A DNA stretch of 39,900 nt from positions 1-39,900 of the forward strand of contig NZ_JAIVFW010000064.1 in assembly GCF_020829595.1 (NCBI RefSeq). The letters are read 5' to 3'. Both the position numbers and the translations under genes were made by a program. The notes under the pieces were generated by a model. It saw only the letters and a program-made list of their open reading frames with translations. It did no database searches and was not told the DNA's origin. Of the stretch, positions 32,011 through 39,900 are shown in pieces. Within the stretch, counting starts at the first letter, position 1; every line of letters begins with the position of its first letter. This stretch comes from Nostoc sp. CHAB 5844 (GTDB lineage: Bacteria; Cyanobacteriota; Cyanobacteriia; Cyanobacteriales; Nostocaceae).

Positions 32011-32400
32011 AGTTGTTGGGAAATAAGCCGAAAAGAAAATCTCGATCTCATTCTGCTTGAAGAAGCAGTTTGGGTTTTGGTTGGAGAAGTTGATCTACCG
32101 AGTTACGACTTTTCTCTTTCCCAATTCTTTGCTTGTCGTCGCCCGTGGAATCGCCCTGAGCAAATTACAGCGATTGGGCGATTTGGGGCAGCGACTAATT
32201 ACGATGAACTGTATCAACAATTGGCAGCAGATGGTATATTCCTGGTTCACTCACCGGAACAACATCTTCTTGCCAGCGAGTTACCGCGTTGGTATCCTCT
32301 GCTTGAAGGATTACTGTTGTCAATCCCAACACCCTTACATCCAGCTTTTGATTCGATGATATTACTTCATATATCCAGTTTCGACCAGAAACTTACGTAA
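32011..32400 (+). pseudogene. Internal fragment of a larger protein gene (possibly ATP-grasp)
   Basis: A frame open from the TAG at 32008 to the stop at 32400 with no start codon in a natural place. The part LPSYDFSLSQFFACRRPWNR, PEQITAIGRFGAATNYDELY and LASELPRWYPLLEG is protein-like and, from memory, resembles the N-terminal part of a larger cyanobacterial protein with an ATP-grasp domain. The tail after YPLLEGL has unrelated sequence. It overlaps the 3' end of the leftward gene at 32362. I treat it as a decayed remnant. Confidence 0.55.
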
Positions 32401-33204
32401 GTCAGCAAAATATTGATTGCGTTGACGCAACCCGCCGGAGGCATCGCTTTTTGTATAAGCTTGTCGGACTCGTTTCCAACCATCTTCTCCTTGACCGAGT
32501 AAATACTTATCTGCCAGGTACGCAGCTAAAAATCCTCTACCGTCATTACCTTGCTGGCGAATCTCAGTGTAGGTTTTCCATAAATCTGCGGCGTGGCTAT
32601 AAATTAACTTGGGATAGCGGCGAGTGACATCAACCATTTTGCCTTGGCGATATTGCCAAATTTGCAGCGGATAAGCAGAAGCAGCATAAGCTGTAAAAGT
32701 ATAGGCAAAGCGGTCGTCCCGGCTCTCAAATTCTGGTAATCCATCTTTGTCTACATCATTGAATCGATAACCACCGTTACCCCATTCATGGCGAATCTGA
32801 GTGTATTTTTGGGATTTATTGTCGTAGCGATAAATCAAAGAATAAGTACAACAGTGCGCTCCCCCTGTAAAGAAATCGGCAACTACCTCTGGTTCTTTGT
32901 TGCCGTCTAAATCTAGCACTGGTAATTTACTTTCTTCCTCGTTAAAACCCCCAACAGGTCGGTCATATTCACTTTCTTGGGGCAGTTTCTTATCTAAAAC
33001 AGTTTTACCTGCTCGGCTGATTTGCAAACGAACATTTTTATATTGATATTCCTCTGGTTTGTCATAAGATATTTCTGCCCGAACATTGCCTAATTGCCCA
33101 GCAATAGTTTCTGCACTACTTGGCTGGGCAAATACAGCCATCTGGCTGAAAACAGCTAAACCGATAAAAGATTGACTAAGCAAAGCACGGAGATTATTCA
33201 GCAT
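32362..33204 (-). CDS. Exported protein with FG-GAP/VCBS-like acidic motifs
   Basis: 280 residues from ATG 33204. The frame can also start at TTG 33228, but the Sec signal (SQSFIGLAVFSQMAVFAQPSSA) reads better from 33204. The mature part has two acidic, Ca-loop-like segments: LPVLDLDGNKEPEVVADFFT followed by GGAHCCT, and FNDVDKDGLPEFESRDDRFA. These are the hallmark of single FG-GAP/VCBS-like repeats in periplasmic proteins. The C-terminal part is helical (DGRGFLAAYLADKYLLGQGE). The role is unknown; likely periplasmic. It is downstream of the baeRF-like gene by 49 bp. Confidence 0.82.
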   Translation of the reverse strand: MLNNLRALLSQSFIGLAVFSQMAVFAQPSSAETIAGQLGNVRAEISYDKPEEYQYKNVRLQISRAGKTVLDKKLPQESEYDRPVGGFNEEESKLPVLDLDGNKEPEVVADFFTGGAHCCTYSLIYRYDNKSQKYTQIRHEWGNGGYRFNDVDKDGLPEFESRDDRFAYTFTAYAASAYPLQIWQYRQGKMVDVTRRYPKLIYSHAADLWKTYTEIRQQGNDGRGFLAAYLADKYLLGQGEDGWKRVRQAYTKSDASGGLRQRNQYFADLRKFLVETGYMK

Positions 33205-33252
33205 GGGTGTTGTATGTAGCTTGTTCAACTGTATACAACACTACAAAAATCA

Positions 33253-34428
33253 TCAATATCGGAAAATTGCTGCCACCTGTGCTTGACTTGGTATTTTTTC
33301 TGGTTCCACAGCATAAACCTTGCCACCATTGAGAATAGTGTGAATCGCGGCAAAATCTAACATATCTTCATCATCGGGTTCTGGTTCTGGGTGAATATCT
33401 ACATTCATTGTTTCTGGATTAAACTTGCCCCAAATTTGTTGTCCTACAGGTACAAACAAAGAATCAACTCTTTGATAGTAAGCCGCAGAAACAATGTCCT
33501 TGAGGTCACTAGAAGCTGTACCAGTACCTTCCCCAGCTAGTTGCAGGTAAAGCTCCATCGCCTGCTGTTCTGACTCGTGAAATAGAGGCTCGACAATTTC
33601 CCAAGCATCCGCGTGTAATTCATCGGCTTGGAAAAGTTCTGGTCTACGGGTAATACCTTGTTCTAGCAAATTGCTATAACTATTTGCTTGGCGGTAAATT
33701 GGGTGGAGATAGTCTACTCCTGCCAAAATTAGTGGTGCTGTTTCCTCGCGGAGTTTTTCATGAAGTTCAGTATTAACTATGTGAAAGAATTGCAGAATAG
33801 CTTCTTGATGTTGATCTCGGTCTGGGCTTCCTTGCCCGTGAAATGCGCCTGGTTGTGAGCGAGAAAAAGGATTTGAGGTACTGCCTTTTTGTGTGGCGAT
33901 GCGAAATTGGCCGTCTTTAGCAGTTTCATCATATAAAAGCGCTTCATCAATGCTCTTAGGTAAATTTTCTATTTCTACCTCATTTAAGCCAGAGCGTGTG
34001 CCTTCAAAAAATTTTAAATCCTGTTGGCTTAAAGCTAGAACGTAGAATTTGCCATCATTATTAATTAAAGGTAGTAATGGCTTAATGTGGAAGCGATCGC
34101 TCACAACTACCAATTCTTGAAACTCCATTGGCAACTGATAGTAGCGAAATACTCTTGGAGCAATAAAAATAGCCAGACCGTAGTCTTGATGTTCCCAAAA
34201 CTCAGCCTTATCAAGTTCCATCGCTGGTTGCAGAAACTCATTTGCTTCTGTTTGGCTCATTTCCATTGCTTCTAAGCGTGCTTGAGCTTCGCGGATTAAA
34301 TTTTTAAACCGAATCGGATTTTGCCTAATCTCTGGCCCTGCTTTTTGCATAGGCATATACAGAGAAACACAAAGGCTATCAGTATGTTCAGTTAAAGTTT
34401 TTAATTCATCAATAGATAATAGCGTCAT
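33253..34428 (-). CDS. baeRF family (bacterial eRF1-like) protein
   Basis: 391 residues. From memory the overall pattern fits the bacterial archaeo-eukaryotic release-factor-like (baeRF) group: LCVSLYMPMQKAGPEIRQNP, DYGLAIFIAPRVFRYYQLP, VLALSQQDLKFFEGTRSGL, LILAGVDYLHPIYRQANSYS and a C-terminal L7Ae/eRF1-domain-3-like part ending LNGGKVYAVEPEKIPSQAQV. Such proteins have been proposed to act in ribosome rescue or in stress responses; this is not established for cyanobacteria. A low-complexity linker (GSTSNPFSRSQPGAFHGQGS) splits the protein. Soluble; no signal. Start at ATG 34428. Confidence 0.75.
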   Translation of the reverse strand: MTLLSIDELKTLTEHTDSLCVSLYMPMQKAGPEIRQNPIRFKNLIREAQARLEAMEMSQTEANEFLQPAMELDKAEFWEHQDYGLAIFIAPRVFRYYQLPMEFQELVVVSDRFHIKPLLPLINNDGKFYVLALSQQDLKFFEGTRSGLNEVEIENLPKSIDEALLYDETAKDGQFRIATQKGSTSNPFSRSQPGAFHGQGSPDRDQHQEAILQFFHIVNTELHEKLREETAPLILAGVDYLHPIYRQANSYSNLLEQGITRRPELFQADELHADAWEIVEPLFHESEQQAMELYLQLAGEGTGTASSDLKDIVSAAYYQRVDSLFVPVGQQIWGKFNPETMNVDIHPEPEPDDEDMLDFAAIHTILNGGKVYAVEPEKIPSQAQVAAIFRY

Positions 34429-34579
34429 ATTATAGAACTCCTATCCACATCAATGCAATTTGCATCATTTAGATTTATTTCAGAGCTAAAAGCCGAAAAA
34501 TTCATCTTTCTTTTGATAAAAAAACCTACTAACTCACCATTCTTTAGATGGATAAGTAGGTAGGTATAAAAGTTGATAT

Positions 34580-34609
34580 TCAAAAAAATACGCCCATTTA
34601 AGGCGTATT
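34580..34609 (-). terminator. Intrinsic terminator of the DUF1361 gene
   Basis: On the minus strand, AATACGCC / GGCGTATT (34609-34602 / 34594-34587) with a 7-nt loop is followed by seven T. It lies 41 bp past the stop of the leftward gene at 34651. Confidence 0.88.
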
Positions 34610-34650
34610 AATTTATATTCTTCTTAGCTCATCTGAGCCAGAATTTACAT

Positions 34651-35322
34651 TTATCCAGCATTAGGAGTGTCAGTATTAGCTGAATGTGACGTTACAGCTA
34701 TCCCTCGTGATGGCGGATTGACAAAACTTAAGCTCACTCGTTTCATAATCCAGTGCAATCCTAGAAGAATCACAAATGTAATTGCAATAATTACTAAAGG
34801 CTGTTTACCCAAAAGTTCCTCTAAACCTTTAGTCAATAAAGCATCAGGTTGAGTAATAAAATCCCAACTGTTGAAACGTAAAAATCTTCCCCAATAAATT
34901 CCAACAGCACAGAGAGCATGAGTAATTAATTCAACCCTAAAAATCCACTGACTTTTGCCAATGCGGTGTAAATAGTAACCTAAATTGATTAAAGAGATAA
35001 CATAAGCTTCAAACCCAGCAAAAATCACCAACAAATAGACAGGAATTAGCACTAAAGTAATCATCCATATTGATTGGATCGTGCGAATATCTTCTATGAG
35101 GTGGATGACATCGGTTAATAAATATGGCGCATTTGGTAAGAAAGCATAGAATACTATAAATCCCAACCACCAAACCCAAGAACGTCCCCGTCTAGTACGG
35201 AATAACCAAACGCTTAAAGCCAAAGGTATAAAAGCTAAAAACAGGTTCCACGTCATCCAACTCATATTGATTCGCAAGACCTGTAAAACTCTAGCTATCA
35301 ATTCAATCAATTCCTCTTTCAT
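34651..35322 (-). CDS. DUF1361 membrane protein
   Basis: 223 residues with about six hydrophobic helices. The DUF1361 signature is visible: WNLFLAFIPLALSVWLF, FYAFLPNAPYLLTDVIHLIE, FAGFEAYVISLINLG and VGIYWGRFLRFNSWDFI. The C-terminal tail (VNPPSRGIAVTSHSANTDTP) is polar. The function of the family is unknown. It is transcribed alone, with its own terminator. Start at ATG 35322. Confidence 0.9.
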   Translation of the reverse strand: MKEELIELIARVLQVLRINMSWMTWNLFLAFIPLALSVWLFRTRRGRSWVWWLGFIVFYAFLPNAPYLLTDVIHLIEDIRTIQSIWMITLVLIPVYLLVIFAGFEAYVISLINLGYYLHRIGKSQWIFRVELITHALCAVGIYWGRFLRFNSWDFITQPDALLTKGLEELLGKQPLVIIAITFVILLGLHWIMKRVSLSFVNPPSRGIAVTSHSANTDTPNAG

Positions 35323-35739
35323 AAATGCTCACTTGCAAGATGTGTGATTGATGTAGTTTCGTTCTCTAGTCTTAACTTCAGTGGTTGACCGAATAAATTG
35401 GGAAAAATTTAATTATAAGATTTTTTGTCTATTTTCTGTCTGCCTGAGAAAATTTTACATCGTGTAGATAAATATACTACACCATTACAAATAGCTTCAA
35501 GCTGATTATACAAGTTTACTCATTTCATACTTCACACTTCATACTTTTTCGTACTAGTATAACCAGAAAATTGTTATGGAGAAATTTAGCAGAAATCTGG
35601 AAGTATGAGCGGCTAAACTGCTACCCAAACTTCCAGTATAATTTTTGCTCTAGGAGGTCGTATTTTTCTAGTCGTGATTTAAATACAATCTCCCCTAAGA
35701 CAATTCCCGAATAATTAAAAATTTGATATTTGCAAGCAG
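35323..35739. other. 417-bp intergenic stretch
   Basis: AT-rich with no credible gene. It holds the promoter side of the DUF1361 gene, a heptamer array at 35526-35546, and the downstream region of the exported protein gene at 35740. Confidence 0.6.
35526..35546. repeat. Heptamer array CATACTT/CACACTT/CATACTT
   Basis: Three head-to-tail heptamers, the middle one with one change. The same family recurs at 38951-38964 (as AAGTATG on the plus strand) and 39126-39146. Confidence 0.75.
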
Positions 35740-36789
35740 CTAACGTACTAGCACTCGACTGCGAGGGCCAATTGCTTGTTTAGCAGTAGTGACTTGTGGG
35801 CGACAATTGAGATCTTGGTGACAAATCTTAGGTGCAACCGCAGAAACTTCTAAACTTACGGGATTAGCTGTGAGGGAATAGCCACTACTAAACTCTATGT
35901 TTGAGTCAGTCGAGGGCGATGGTAAATTAGATTGACCTAATGTAATACTATTCGGTTGTCTAGGAGCAGATGCGATCGCACCACTGTTGACTGATGCTGT
36001 AACTGGTGTACTAGGAACAGATGGAGAAGTAGGAGGATTATTGAATGTTGGTGTAGTGGGAGTTGAGGTATTACCACCGCCGGAATTAATCGGGGTAGCG
36101 TCGGCAGGTACAGTAATTGTCAATCTCACCAAAGGAGTATTTTTCATCTCATAAGTGGTGACACTGGGCTTACCAGGAATATCAGATTTATAATCAAAGA
36201 CCGTCGGACTTTCACCACCATTGCGATCGCTATATCTTGGCCCTTGTCCATTCAACTGAAAAGTACCTTGATATTGTTTACCAGTTTTCGGGTCTGTGAC
36301 AACACCAGTATAAAAAGCTTTTGCAAACCCAAACTCATCTTGCACTATTCCTTGAAAGGAAATGTTAGGGATTTTTCCTTGATAAGTAAAAGGTTTCAAT
36401 TTACCACCAGACAGCGCTGGCGAAGTCAAAACACCATTAAAAGAAATTACTGGAATGCCTTTGAAATCAACAACATAACGTAAACTACCATCAGCGCGTG
36501 TTAATACCTTTACATAGTTGGACTGATAAACTGGCACATAATTAGGCTTACTTTTAGAACCTATATTCCGTTGATAAACCCCTTGAGAATCAGTATCAAT
36601 CCGAGTGACTGAGTTATTGAAATTGGGATTAAAACTCGGAAGTTCCAACGTTCCTGATATTGTACCAGTGCTTTGAATGATGAGTTGAGCAGAAGCACTG
36701 CTTCCTGCCAAACCAATAAAAGCTGCGGCTAAACTGCTACTACCCAAAACTGCACAGCCTATCTTTGTGGCTGATGACTTTAATTGCAT
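35740..36789 (-). CDS. Exported hypothetical protein with Pro/Ser/Thr-rich linker
   Basis: 349 residues. A Sec signal (VLGSSSLAAAFIGLAGSSAS, cleavage after ASA near 34) is followed by a beta-rich domain (35-230: GTISGTLELPSFNPNF, GSLRYVVDFKGIPVISFNGV, KPFTYQGKIPNISFQGIV, GKQYQGTFQLNGQGPRYSDR), then a Pro/Ser/Thr-rich stretch (STPTTPTFNNPPTSPSVPST) and a short C-terminal part with two Cys (KICHQDLNCRPQ). I do not recognise a named family. It is probably periplasmic or outer-membrane associated. It is in line with the porin gene upstream but separated by 171 bp, so it is probably its own unit. Confidence 0.8.
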   Translation of the reverse strand: MQLKSSATKIGCAVLGSSSLAAAFIGLAGSSASAQLIIQSTGTISGTLELPSFNPNFNNSVTRIDTDSQGVYQRNIGSKSKPNYVPVYQSNYVKVLTRADGSLRYVVDFKGIPVISFNGVLTSPALSGGKLKPFTYQGKIPNISFQGIVQDEFGFAKAFYTGVVTDPKTGKQYQGTFQLNGQGPRYSDRNGGESPTVFDYKSDIPGKPSVTTYEMKNTPLVRLTITVPADATPINSGGGNTSTPTTPTFNNPPTSPSVPSTPVTASVNSGAIASAPRQPNSITLGQSNLPSPSTDSNIEFSSGYSLTANPVSLEVSAVAPKICHQDLNCRPQVTTAKQAIGPRSRVLVR

Positions 36790-36960
36790 GAAAAATATGC
36801 TCCTATTTGCTCATGAAAAACACCACGCATCGGACTCTACTGCGTGAAAAAATTTGAAAATATACTTGCACATCCTCAAAGATTGCTGACAGTCAAGAGT
36901 AGTAAGACAACACGGAGTAGGGGTTTCAAACCCTGTGATTACATTTACATGATTACGGAA

Positions 36961-38868
36961 TTAAAACCGGAAAGTCGCTCTCAATGCGCCTACTATCAAA
37001 GAGTCGTTAGCAGCATTGTGATCGGGATTGAAAATAACTAATAAGCCTGGTGTCAAGGAAAAACTGTCATTTAGCTGGGCGCGATAAAAAATTTCTAAAT
37101 GCAGTGATGTATCATTGCGTCCTCCAGGCGTTCCCCCATTAGAAAAATTAGGAAAGTTGAAACCATTTGGTAAGCTACTCGAAGTAATTTTCGGGGGTTG
37201 TCCAACTAGAATACCGCCCATATTGCCCGCCCTGCCTAAATTAGGCAACGCCGCAAATATTATCCAGTTAGTAGTTTCGACACTGCCAGAGAGATTAACT
37301 GGCTTGGATGAGGAAAAACCACCCCAACCGCCTAATTGCAAATTGTCATTCACACGCCATGCCACGGTAGCACCAACAGCATGGGTATTAAAAGCTGTAC
37401 TTGGTGCAAATGGTGAAATTAATTGGGCATCACCAATCCCAGTAGCTAGTAAATCATTTGGGGAGTGAGAATATACGTAATCTATGCCGACATCTATATT
37501 ATTTGTGGGTGCGAGAGTCAGTTGAGCGCCTGCAGTATATCTCCCACCAAATAAGCCGCTAGAATTGCTATTACCAGGAAAACTAGGAATTTCCGCACTA
37601 TAAACACCTTGGAGACTGATGCGATCGCTAATTTCCCAGTCAAAACCTATACCACCAGTGCCGTTGCCAATATTCAAAATCGGGTTACGCTGACCAAATT
37701 GCGAAATTGCCCCGTCTCCCGAACCTTCTAACGGGTTAATACCGCGAAAGGTAGTGGCTGGGTTCACACCAGCTGTCCCCACCACAATTCCCAAGTTATC
37801 TGCAAGTAAAAATCGATAAGACAAGTCATTAATTACTACTTTATTCTCTGTATTAGATTCAAAACTTAACCGCCCCATATTGTGAGAAACTAACGAAGCA
37901 TTAGAACCTAAATTTCCCGCTGATAGCCCTGTAATTAATAAATCTTTTCCGGTAAAGGAAGTTGCTAATGTTAACTGTACGCTATTAGTAAAAGTTAGAC
38001 TAGTCTTACCTTGACGTTCTGGTACGCCATCTCTAGGAAACAAATCCACATTGGTCATATTTGTTCCTTGAAGACTAAAAATAGCTTGTCCAAATAGTCT
38101 GGTTGTTGTAGAAAACTGATGAGACTGTAATTCAATATTTTTATTTTCTAAAACATCAATACGTTGTGCTATTTCCTGTAATTCTGTTTGGAATTCAGTT
38201 TGTAACCTTTGTATTGCATCTAAATCTTCGTTACTAATATTATTAGCTGTATTTTTAGTAATTAATTCCTGAATTTGATTGAGACAAATATTTAAACTCT
38301 CAGCAAATTCATAACGACTTACAGCACTGTTACCCAAATAAATGCCGTTTGTCTGTCCTGCAATACAGCCGTAGCGCTCAACTAAAGACTGTAAAGCACT
38401 AAAAGCCCAATCAGTGGGTTGCACATCATCCAACTGCGACACTGATGTAACTTGAGACATCTGATCATCAGACTCAGAAAATTCTGTGGCGGCTGGAGAT
38501 TCTGGCGAAATTGGCAGTTGAGCAGATGGTGAAAATTCTGGAGTAATTTCTAATGTGTGGGTTGTGTCTGCTAAAGGTTGGGAATCTTGAGAAAAAGAAT
38601 TGTGCGAACTAATGTTTTTATGAACTTTATCAAGTAGATTTTGATACTTATGATTTACAGGTGCAGCAATAACTTGGGAAGTGCTATCAGGTTGCATGAA
38701 TTCAGGTGGTGTGATTTCAGCGGGTGAAACACTAGGAGATAAATTCTCTTCCATTGGCTGCTGCACCCCATTGTCTGACTGAATTACAGGCGGCTGTGGT
38801 AAATTATTCGGTGGAGATGTTTGCCCGGCTGTCAATACGCCCAGCATCAGTAGACTTATATCACTCAT
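36961..38868 (-). CDS. SLH-domain OprB-type porin (iron uptake porin family)
   Basis: 635 residues from ATG 38868 (a TTG at 38907 would add 13 residues). After a short hydrophobic start (ISLLMLGVLTAG) comes a long Pro/Ser-rich linker (to about 140), an SLH domain (DVQPTDWAFSALQSLVERYG, then RYEFAESLNICLNQIQELI), a coiled coil (LDAIQRLQTEFQTELQEIAQ, RIDVLENKN) and a C-terminal OprB-like beta-barrel with many alternating strands, ending in the outer-membrane signature RATFRF. Cyanobacterial porins of this kind anchor to peptidoglycan by the SLH domain and pass small solutes or iron. The linker is longer than usual, and the N-terminal signal is unusually short. Confidence 0.9.
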   Translation of the reverse strand: MSDISLLMLGVLTAGQTSPPNNLPQPPVIQSDNGVQQPMEENLSPSVSPAEITPPEFMQPDSTSQVIAAPVNHKYQNLLDKVHKNISSHNSFSQDSQPLADTTHTLEITPEFSPSAQLPISPESPAATEFSESDDQMSQVTSVSQLDDVQPTDWAFSALQSLVERYGCIAGQTNGIYLGNSAVSRYEFAESLNICLNQIQELITKNTANNISNEDLDAIQRLQTEFQTELQEIAQRIDVLENKNIELQSHQFSTTTRLFGQAIFSLQGTNMTNVDLFPRDGVPERQGKTSLTFTNSVQLTLATSFTGKDLLITGLSAGNLGSNASLVSHNMGRLSFESNTENKVVINDLSYRFLLADNLGIVVGTAGVNPATTFRGINPLEGSGDGAISQFGQRNPILNIGNGTGGIGFDWEISDRISLQGVYSAEIPSFPGNSNSSGLFGGRYTAGAQLTLAPTNNIDVGIDYVYSHSPNDLLATGIGDAQLISPFAPSTAFNTHAVGATVAWRVNDNLQLGGWGGFSSSKPVNLSGSVETTNWIIFAALPNLGRAGNMGGILVGQPPKITSSSLPNGFNFPNFSNGGTPGGRNDTSLHLEIFYRAQLNDSFSLTPGLLVIFNPDHNAANDSLIVGALRATFRF

Positions 38869-38950
38869 GGTATATCTGTTGACTAACACCAATATTTCTT
38901 TTGACAAGGCTTGTTAGTGTTCTTCAGGATATTTCTGTATAAAAAGTCTA

Positions 38951-38964
38951 AAGTATGAAGTATG
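38951..38964. repeat. Heptamer AAGTATG x2
   Basis: Two exact copies in the spacer between the porin and lipoprotein genes, in reverse orientation to the CATACTT copies at 35526 and 39126. Confidence 0.6.
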
Positions 38965-39125
38965 AAATTCAGCTAGTAGGGTGGGCAATGTTCACGATGT
39001 AAAAAAAAATCAGGTTTTGACTCATAACACACTGAAAAGCACAGATGCTACATAAAACTACGCAACAAAAAACCCTACTGATGTATGGTATAGACTTTAG
39101 TTGGGAAATTTTAAATTTTACCCTT

Positions 39126-39146
39126 CATACTTCAGACTTCATACTT
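39126..39146. repeat. Heptamer array CATACTT/CAGACTT/CATACTT
   Basis: Three heptamers abutting the stop codon of the lipoprotein gene at 39147. Confidence 0.7.
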
Positions 39147-39617
39147 TTACTCTGGCTGGCTACAGTATTTATTGAGATTATTCATCAAAGTGTCTGATTC
39201 TTTGCCAGCTGTTTTAGCTGCGGCGGTTAAGGCTGTATCGATTTCGTTTCTAGCTTTTTTGATTTTTTCTCTCCCATCTGGCGAAGCTTCGGCTTTTTTC
39301 GCAGCAGCCAAAGCATTAGCTGCCTTGGCTATGGCATGACTGAGGTTATCAAACACCTTTTCAAAACGGCTTTGATATTCTTTGAGTTTGGGATCTGCCA
39401 ATTTTAATTCTTCTAAAGATGTATCAATAGCTTCTAAATCTTTAGATAGTTGCAAGCTAGTGATTGCTTGCTTGCCTTTATTTTGATCAATCAGCGCATT
39501 TCCTTCATTCACGACTTGAATTAGCCGCTGACACTGGGAGGTTTTGTTTTCACAACCAGTAACTAATAAAGCGAGACTCAGACTAACAGGAGCAATAAAA
39601 CTACATTTACACCACAC
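39147..39617 (-). CDS. Small lipoprotein
   Basis: 156 residues from GTG 39617. The N-terminus (VSLSLALLVTGC) has a clear lipobox with the lipidated Cys at 22. The mature part is helical, charged and probably coiled-coil (LQLSKDLEAIDTSLEELKLA, FDNLSHAIAKAANALAAAKK), with one further Cys pair partner near each end (TSQCQRL, KYCSQPE). I do not recognise a named family. It should be attached to a membrane facing the periplasm. The start is uncertain because no good ATG is present in this frame upstream of the signal. Confidence 0.8.
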   Translation of the reverse strand: MWCKCSFIAPVSLSLALLVTGCENKTSQCQRLIQVVNEGNALIDQNKGKQAITSLQLSKDLEAIDTSLEELKLADPKLKEYQSRFEKVFDNLSHAIAKAANALAAAKKAEASPDGREKIKKARNEIDTALTAAAKTAGKESDTLMNNLNKYCSQPE

Positions 39618-39720
39618 AGAGATTCATACCCCACCAGCAGTAAAATCCAGACAATCGTAACTAATAATTTCATAAATTGTGGAAATTGTTACGTGAATTT
39701 CCGTAAAAAATCGGTGGATG

Positions 39721-39734
39721 AAGTGCTAAGTGCT
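39721..39734. repeat. Heptamer AAGTGCT x2
   Basis: Two exact copies followed by GAGTAC, in the gene-free right edge of the window (39618-39900). Confidence 0.55.
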
Positions 39735-39792
39735 GAGTACAAACTCAATTGTTACCATACTGGCGTGGCAAGACTAAAATGATGCAAAAAAA

Positions 39793-39900
39793 TGTAGGTT
39801 GGGGAGCCACCGCCGTGGTGTTAGCGTAGCGATCTTCGACGTAGGAGCGTCGGCAGTGCGTTGGGGAGACAGCACCGTGGTGTTAGCGCAGCGTTAGCGA
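39793..39900. repeat. Dispersed repeat block at right edge
   Basis: GTAGGTTGGGGAGCCACCGC (39793-39812 and on) matches the right arm of the element at 4913-4990 read on the opposite strand. It is followed by related units, TTGGGGAGACAGCACCGTGG and GTGTTAGCG-CAGCGTTAGCG, of the kind that recur throughout Nostoc genomes. The block runs to the window edge. Confidence 0.7.

Noticed and set aside
36910-36950. GGGGTTTCAAACCCTG near 36915, which recalls a CRISPR repeat
   Set aside because: It is a single short palindrome with no second copy or spacer; more likely a weak hairpin after the porin gene.

Overview
The window reads as chromosomal DNA of a filamentous, Nostoc-type (Nostocales) cyanobacterium. 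The evidence is convergent: many copies of the octamer GCGATCGC (HIP1), several heptanucleotide tandem arrays, a PEP-CTERM exported protein, a CYP110-like P450, an SLH/OprB-type porin, DUF928 and DUF1361 proteins, and dispersed palindromic elements of the kind common in Nostoc and Anabaena. No rRNA, tRNA or CRISPR array was recognised.

Layout. 1-4.8 kb: a leftward pair, a TIGR03032-family protein followed by a very large Ca-binding FG-GAP repeat protein that runs off the left edge. 4.8-9.9 kb: an island of repeats and small modules, with a PEP-CTERM/DUF4114 protein, three MITE-like elements, a cytochrome P450, hicBA, the stub of a lost gene, and an RHH-parE pair with an ordered operator. 9.9-21.9 kb: mostly housekeeping or conserved genes (LapA-domain protein, phosphohexomutase, PD-(D/E)XK nuclease-like protein, a 460-residue orphan, propeller-transglutaminase fusion, SERCA-type Ca2+ ATPase, RecF, MgtC-like protein). 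22.2-23.6 kb: a TnpB-only IS200/IS605-type element with a probable reRNA. 23.8-26.1 kb: a PEP-synthase-like protein whose ATP-grasp half looks degenerate. 26.3-32.4 kb: an accessory block with vapBC-like and higBA modules, a zinc-ribbon orphan, a catalytic-domain-only tyrosine recombinase, a subtilase lacking its usual N-terminus and catalytic Asp, a DUF928 protein and a decayed gene fragment. 32.4-39.9 kb: envelope and stress-type genes (exported repeat protein, baeRF-like protein, DUF1361 membrane protein, exported orphan, SLH porin, lipoprotein), all leftward.

How it works together. Most genes look like single transcription units or pairs. Clear co-transcribed units are TIGR03032/FG-GAP, hicBA (4-bp overlap), RHH-parE (11-bp overlap), vapBC (no gap) and higBA. 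Intrinsic terminators are visible before and after higBA, after the subtilase and after the DUF1361 gene.

The most notable signals are two successive seven-blade FG-GAP sets with a recent internal duplication, a MITE that supplies the last quarter of a HicA toxin, heptamer arrays in and around recF (one coding, one supplying a start codon), the eroded PEP-synthase-like enzyme, and the recombinase/inverted repeat/truncated subtilase junction. I do not see one clearly defined, wholly new multigene system.
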